A stretch of 64,000 nt of DNA. Source: Neostapfia colusana (taxonomy: Eukaryota; Streptophyta; Magnoliopsida; Poales; Poaceae). Position 1 is the first letter of the stretch; each line of letters starts with the position of its first letter. The stretch is taken from contig JASWHV010000011.1 of NCBI GenBank assembly GCA_030760725.1, positions 81,693,765 to 81,757,764 on the forward strand, given 5' to 3'. The position numbers and the translations under genes are program-made. The notes beneath the pieces were generated by a model. That model did no database searches and was not told the DNA's origin. It saw nothing but the letters and a program-made list of their open reading frames with translations. Shown one piece after another: positions 58,990-64,000 of the stretch.

Positions 58990-59363
58990 TGTAACACCCC
59001 AAAACTTGTTAAGAGGGGAATTTAAAAATTTTTGGACGTATTGCATGTGGTGCAAAAATTCAAATTCAAATTGGAATTCAAATTAAACTCAAAATAGAAA
59101 AGAAAAAGAAAAAGGAAAAGAAAAAACACAAACCCCCCCGGCCCACCTCACCCCCGCACCAGCCCGCAGCCGCGTGCCCCGCTTTCTTCTCACTGACGTG
59201 TGGGGCCCGCCATCTTCTTCCTCCTCTCGCGCGCGCGCTCGGCCGACCGGGACTCCTCTCTCTCCCCCGAGTCAAAACCACCCCGGATACTCGCGTATCC
59301 CAGCCGGATTTCGGTTCTGGACGACGCAAACTCGATCACAACCAAACGCCGCCCTCCCCCGGC

Positions 59364-59371
59364 TATATAAA
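59364..59371 (+). promoter_or_regulatory. TATA box of element D's LTR
   Basis: TATATAAA within a GC-rich context, about 375 nt into the LTR. A CTGACGTGTGG motif (ACGTG core) lies upstream near 59193. Predicted start of transcription is near 59395. Confidence 0.7.
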
Positions 59372-59481
59372 CACCGGCATCTTCCCGATTTTCAACCGCG
59401 ATCGGCTGTTTTTTCTCCCGGTGAGAACCGAAGCTCCGATCACCGTTTTCTCTTGATCTCTGCTCGGGTTCTCTGATCTAA

Positions 59482-62163
59482 CGCGCCGATCGTGTTCCAC
59501 CACCTCCGGGGAATCACGCAGGTGCAGAAAACTCGGTGGTTTGCGCTTCAAACACAGCGCCAACGAGCATCGCCGTGAATTCACCTCGGACCTCATCGCC
59601 GACCGCCTTCCAGGACCTCCGAGCTCAAGAAAAAACCCGAGGTGAGATCCCCGACCTCCCCTCTACCGATCTATGCCATGAAATCCTAGTTTTAGGAAGA
59701 ATTGACGAAGATCCGAAGTTTTCCGGCAAGATCGCTGCCTTCCACTTCCGCGCGCCGCCGGGCAGCGCCGCCCGCGCTCGGTCAGAGCGACGTGGCCGCT
59801 TGTGCGTCGTCTATTTTAAATCGCACGGTAGAATTTAAATCCCCGCGTAATGGTTCGACGTTATAATCTCAGCCGTCTGTTTTAAATCGGACGGTCCACG
59901 TCAGCCCCGCGTTATAAAGGCCGGGATTCTTACGCGCTAGCCCCTGGGGATCTCGGAAAATACGAGGTAGCCCCGGAAACTTCTGATCTAGCCCCTGGAA
60001 CTTCAGAAATTCATGTAAATTCAATTAAAAATCAGTTTTAGCCCCTGGACTTAATAAAAATTAGCAAAAGCCCTCTGTTATGCATAGTTAGGCCACTGGA
60101 AATTCTTAAAATAATATAATAGACCCTGTAGTGGGGTGAGTTTACCTTTTTAACCCTATGTGATATCAAATTTAGGAATTTGAATATGTGATTAGTATTT
60201 AAAATTTAAAAGATGGGACAAACACATTGTAAATTCAAATTTAAACTTTCCTAGCACTTGGAAAAACTTTGGAGTGAGATAAAAATAGATTTTTAGCTGA
60301 AATGAATCTGTCTAATTGATTGTTCACATTTATTAGTTATAGGGATACATTTTTAGGCTAGGAAATAATTCTGAAAATTGGTAAAATAAATGTAAAATAG
60401 TTCACATCAGAGGAGAAGTTCAAAAATATATTATTTAATATTTTAGATCAGAACCTATTCTGTTTAAATGAGGTGTCTTACTATTTTCCTAATAAAGTTC
60501 ACATTTAGGCATAGGAAATAAATCTGGAAATATAGCAAGCTAAGTGTGAATAACTAGAAAATGATAAATGAAGTTTCCAAAATCCAAAGAATTCAGTTTA
60601 GGATTGGTAGAAGGTCTGAAAACCATTTGGAGTAGGAAAATACCTTCCATGCATACTTGGTAGCTAAGATGTGTATCAATTGAATATAAGGAATTTGTTT
60701 AAATTGGAAATTCATATATATTATGCAAACATAAATCTGAATACAAAAGTTAGAAATCATATGCACATATTTAAAAGTGCATGTAAGCCCAAAATCAACA
60801 CACATAGAGTAACCACAACACATAGAAATGTGAATGACTTTCATAAATGTGAATGTGTGGTTTGTATGAAGTGAAAGTGTGAACTATGTCTTATGGATTG
60901 TTGTTTTCTTTTGCTATGGGTGATGGTATGAGTAGAACCTGCTCTAGAGCAAGTTCTTCCCTTCCAAGAACAAGACTTTCCATTCCCAGAGCAGCTGGAA
61001 GAAGGCAAGTGTCCTTGACCACTTTGTTCCTATACTAGGATGTGTAGATAGAATTATTTGCATTGTCAATTGAAATATGAAACCCATGCTAGGAAATTTC
61101 CCTAGAATTGCATTACCTTGTTTTCCTTGTAGCTTGGGATGAGATTTTATTTTATTATGTTATTCATTCATATTACTTGTGCTTAGCCATGCTTAGAATG
61201 GGATAATTGGGATATGAGATCATCAGTTTATTTACCATACACTTGAATGAGATGTTATGAGTTATGTAGAGGTAGGGATCAAGGCAAGTTGGATGATTTG
61301 GTTGGTGCTGGGTGCACGAGACTCGGGTTTGTGTTTAGTACTTGCCTGGATCCTAAGGACCGGTTCATGGAGCATGTAACCTGGCTTTACCGTGCCAACC
61401 ACATGCTAAGATAGGGCAGCTTGGCCAATTAATTAGGTGTATCCCCGGCGTAGTATGGGTGTGTTGGATGGTGCGGGGAGTAGGTGTCAGCTGGACTACC
61501 ATATGAACCGCAAGGCTCAAGAGGGGGCCACTGCAGCGGGGTTGGAGCCTCTTGTATGCTGTTAGGGGTGAAACCTCAGTGGGCCCACGCTCGTCGGGAA
61601 TCCCTTTGTAAAGGCTTCGTAGTGATCTCCTGGCTACACACCTGGGAAGTGTGAATGTGGTTCGTGGCCACTGGCATAATGGAGGTTCTTTTAGTCCACC
61701 CGGCAACGGGGGATGAAATCACTACATGTGGGTACAGTGGTGCAAACTCTGCAGAGTCAAAACTGTCATGATAGCCGTGCTCACGGTCAAGAGCGGCTTG
61801 GACTTATTCATGATTAGAGGATGATTTTGGCTTTGGAAGTTGTGGATGTTAAGCGGGGAGCTTAACATTGGAAATGATGTTATGGTTATTTGATTATGAT
61901 GATGGGATGGGAGATTGGGATCATTTCACCTATGTAGTAATGTAGGTGCTTAATAAGCTAAGGTGGTAGGCAATAATTGCGTAGTGCTTCAACCATGAGT
62001 TCAACCTCTCCTTGATCTATCCATGCATGACATAACTTTCCCACACTTGCTGAGTACCAACGGTACTCAACCTTGCATATTTGTTGGTTTATATTGCTGC
62101 TCAGGTCAAGAGAATGATGTGGTGTTTAATGATCATGACTTTGGACCCGAAGAAGGTTTCTAG
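59482..62163 (+). CDS. putative three-exon mini-gene in the 5' LTR of D
   Basis: Exon 1 frame is open from 59482 to 59641 with donor CGAG|GTGAG, about 90-250 nt after the TATA box. It ends FQDLRAQEKTR, and no ATG is seen in frame. Exon 2 is 60933-61004 (tandem acceptors ATGAG|TAG| three bases apart) with GC donor GAAG|GCAAGT. It contains VLPFQEQDFPF, close to VLPPEADFPF of A. Exon 3 is 62105-62163, after TTGCTGCTCAG: QENDVVFNDHDFGPEEGF, then TAG. All joins are phase 1. The whole unit sits between the promoter and the LTR end, as expected of a gene carried inside R-U5. Function unknown; no transcript evidence. Confidence 0.5.
62051..62069 (+). other. conserved LTR hairpin (D)
   Basis: A perfect 7-bp stem TGAGTAC/GTACTCA with loop CAACG, preceded by CTTGC. 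It lies 35 nt before the putative exon-3 acceptor and 342 nt before the LTR end. Confidence 0.65.
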
Positions 62164-62415
62164 GTTCATGGAGTCCCCCGGGCAACGCCTGTGACGGAGC
62201 CCACAAGAATAATATTTCCGTTGCTGTTTTATTTACATATTATGAATTTATTATCGTCCATCAAGACGTATGCTATGTAAGACTTATTTATATTCGACAC
62301 CTGGCTTCTAATAAATGATGCTTCACTATTTGTCATCACATGTATGAGAAAATGATCCTGGCATACATGTGATATTCACTCGGTTATTCTTCGGAGAAAC
62401 CGGATGTGACAGAAG

Positions 62416-62428
62416 TGGTATCAGAGCC
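62416..62428 (+). other. primer binding site of element D
   Basis: TGGTATCAGAGCC, complementary to the initiator tRNA-Met 3' end, four bases after the LTR. It is the same spacing as in A and C. Confidence 0.93.
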
Positions 62429-62629
62429 AAGGTTGCCCGTAGGAACGTGGACCTAGGTAGAAATGGACGTAGATAGGGACCCTATTTCCTTAAAAACTAT
62501 TTTACAAAGGTGTGGGTTGAAAAGTGTTTTTTAATGGGCCACTTTATTCATCTTACCCCATCTTTTATTCAAACTAGGATTTTTGTTTAAAATCTTATCT
62601 AACTTAATTTTAAATGCTTTATGTTTTAG

Positions 62630-63428
62630 ATGGTTCGCATGATCCGCACCGCTCGCGAGTCCACCGGAGGGAGAGTTCCCGTAGTTGCCCTTGCCCTGAA
62701 AAAGGAGAATCGTCCGGTGACGTATCTCTCCTACGGATTGGCTGTAGGAGGCTTGTTGCGCCGTCTTCGACGCATGCTCCAAGCCGCCAGCAATATGAGC
62801 AAGCTAATCATACACTATAGCTCCACCAGGACCATCCGTGAGAAGAGGGAAGAATGGAGTTCAGAGATGAGGATTATCCACGAAAATCAGCTGCTTAAGA
62901 TCCACCGCTCTCCAGCTTGTCGAGCGACACAGGTCGATGCGGAGAAGGATGTCACCTGGGAGGCAATCACCTGTCAAAGTCACATCTATCGTCGTCACCT
63001 AGACAGGACTGAGTACATGTATGTCCTCCAGCGCGAGAGTGGTACAAACGGAGTACAAGTACCCGCCAGTGCAGCAGGGGACTTCCCATGAGCACATGGA
63101 CTTGTGCTTGGAGGATGCTGCTATGCTCAGCACTCGACTGCAGGAGTGTCAGCAGGAGCTTCAGGATGTTCGTGACACCCTGAAGGAAACCGAGGCGTTG
63201 CTTCGAGCCTGCTTGAGGGCGAGAGAAAGAGGAGATGGGAATGAACTGTGTGTCACCGTGAATGACACATGGACTCCTGACTCCCAGATCGCCGGGCGAT
63301 CAGGCATCGTCGCACTTCTCCACCAGCAGCCTCCCCACCCAAAGCGGAGTCAGAAGGCAGCCGCAATAATGAGGAAGATCCCGAGGAGCCAGCTCAGTGA
63401 TACGAGTAGTGTAGAGTCCTTCCCTTAG
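62630..63428 (+). pseudogene. pre-gag leader ORF of D with histone H3 tail-like start, frameshifted
   Basis: ATG at 62630 opens a frame that stops at 63089-63091. From about 63030-63060 the coding-like sequence continues in the next frame to a TAG at 63426-63428, so a small indel has probably split one protein of about 266 residues. Residues 1-23 align without gaps to the histone H3 tail (RTARESTGGRVP corresponds to QTARKSTGGKAP; H3 Lys4, 9 and 14 are Ile, Glu and Arg here). The middle is basic, with many Arg and His. The C-terminal part has a Leu-rich coiled-coil segment (STRLQECQQELQDVRDTL). It lies between primer site and gag, where A and B have no such ORF. I know of no established function. 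An extra ORF of this kind could act on chromatin, which is inference only. Confidence 0.6.
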
Positions 63429-63704
63429 TTTAGCAGGATGTCGAGTAGTTGAGTCGTTACCTTAGTTAATGGTGTGTTAATGCTTGGTGTGTGACGTGAG
63501 TTGTGGAGGCCATGGGCGTTTGTCCACAACCTCGTCTTCAGGTTGTTTTGCTTTGGTGTGTGAACCCATATGAATTAAGAGTGCATTTATGTTCACGTAA
63601 GACAAGAAATCCTCAGAAAATATAAATGAAATAAGTTCTCAAAATCTTAAAGTTTAAGCAAGCAAAAACTGGTAAGTTAATACGTAATGCTTTAAAATTA
63701 ACAT
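63429..63704 (+). other. spacer between leader ORF and gag of D
   Basis: About 275 nt, AT-rich, no ORF of note. It ends in AATTAACAT directly before the gag start region. Confidence 0.5.
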
Positions 63705-64000
63705 CTGGCCGGAAGAGGAAAGGGTCGTGGTGCCAACCCCACCAACAACAACGATGAGGCTGGCAACCCTCATCTTTCTGGAGGCCAAGACAGGGGTGGT
63801 CGCCGTGAAGGAGTTGATCCCATCCACCATATGCTTGAGAATTAAAATCAGCTCATCCAGAACCTGACTCAAGTGGTGGCCAACTTGCACCAAACTCCAC
63901 CTCCACAAGCTGCACCACGCCAACCAAGGTTGAGTGAGTTTCTGGGAACTCAACCTCCAAAGTTTGCAAGTGCTGCTGAACCTCTGGAGACAGATGATTG
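63705..64000 (+). pseudogene. gag of element D, N-terminal part, start lost and one stop
   Basis: The gag frame reads from CTG at 63705, where relatives would have ATG (AGRGKGRGANP follows). TAA at 63843-63845 (codon 47) stands in a Gln-rich stretch where a CAA is likely ancestral. The frame then continues (NLTQVVANLH, RLSEFLGTQPPKFASA) to the window end, matching the gag capsid start of B and A (KFMRTRPPTFAQA and EFMATHPPVFTEA). Gag would form the particle. With two defects this copy is not functional as read. The rest of Gag-Pol lies outside. Confidence 0.85.

Larger units (their letters stand above)
58990..62411 (+). repeat. Element D 5' LTR (3422 bp)
   Basis: Begins TGTAACACCCC and ends GGATGTGACA, followed by the primer site. 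It is AT-rich with an A-rich tract at 59095-59130. It carries TATA at 59364, a GC-rich first-exon region (59150-59830) and the hairpin TGAGTAC/GTACTCA at 62051-62069. Confidence 0.92.
58990..64000 (+). mobile_element. Element D: Tekay-like gypsy element, 5' part only
   Basis: A plus-strand element inserted in the satellite: 5' LTR, primer site, leader ORF and start of gag, leaving the window at 64000. Presumed left TSD is ACACG (58985-58989); the right one is outside. The LTR differs from all others here but shares the hairpin, the palindrome block near 61745-61785 (reverse strand relative to B) and the mini-gene layout. Gag similarity (RLSEFLGTQPPKFASA) is of Tekay type. Confidence 0.92.

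Noticed and set aside
59095..59130. A-rich tract near the start of D as a poly(A) tail of a retroposed gene
   Set aside because: It lies inside the LTR in + orientation, about 105 bp after the LTR start, and contains G interruptions. No transcript-like sequence precedes it.
63654..63953. 99-codon minus-strand ORF over the gag start of D
   Set aside because: The plus strand there encodes recognisable Gag. The minus frame is a shadow.

Overview
The window is plant nuclear DNA, most likely from a grass, made almost entirely of nested LTR retrotransposons plus a tandem satellite. I see no convincing host gene, tRNA or rRNA gene, CRISPR array or bacterial feature. The grass call is an inference: long-LTR chromodomain Ty3/gypsy elements of Tekay/Del type with initiator-Met-tRNA primer sites, and an Angela/BARE-like Ty1/copia LTR.

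Layout. 1-2906 is the 3' part of a Ty1/copia element on the + strand. It sits in the left LTR of an old minus-strand Tekay-like element, here called C, which ends at 43340. C is cut up by four insertions: the copia element; element A (4206-18473, minus, complete, TSD GCTCC); solo LTR F (23018-26937, plus); and element B (28424-39375, minus, complete, TSD GAATA). A short hAT-like DNA transposon end (43341-43661) follows. From 43662 to 58989 runs a satellite of about 125-133 bp monomers, about 10.5 kb or roughly 80 copies, interrupted by solo LTR E (50621-53689, TSD CTCAC) and solo LTR G (54241-55956, TSD CCTTG). Element D (plus) starts at 58990 and runs out of the window with its 5' LTR, primer site, a pre-gag leader ORF and the start of gag.

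Coding state. A has a single 1512-codon Gag-Pol frame with two nonsense codons. B has a 1499-codon frame with one. C has lost gag, protease, the RT core and the integrase core, yet its LTRs still look about 97% alike, which suggests it moved in trans. D's gag has lost its ATG and carries a stop.

Most interesting. (1) The long LTRs of A, B, D, E and F appear to carry a small three-exon reading frame of their own. Exon order, phase-1 junctions, a GC-AG second intron and a short acidic last exon recur, although the families are diverged. (2) All six LTR families have a hairpin with compensating stem changes, 25-35 nt before the second intron's acceptor. (3) D's leader ORF begins with a peptide resembling the histone H3 tail. 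(4) The U3 of B and E is a tandem array of ACGTG (G-box/ABRE-type) units upstream of a TATA box. (5) The satellite contains a 3.96-kb tandem duplication. All percentages are by eye; no alignment or search was run.
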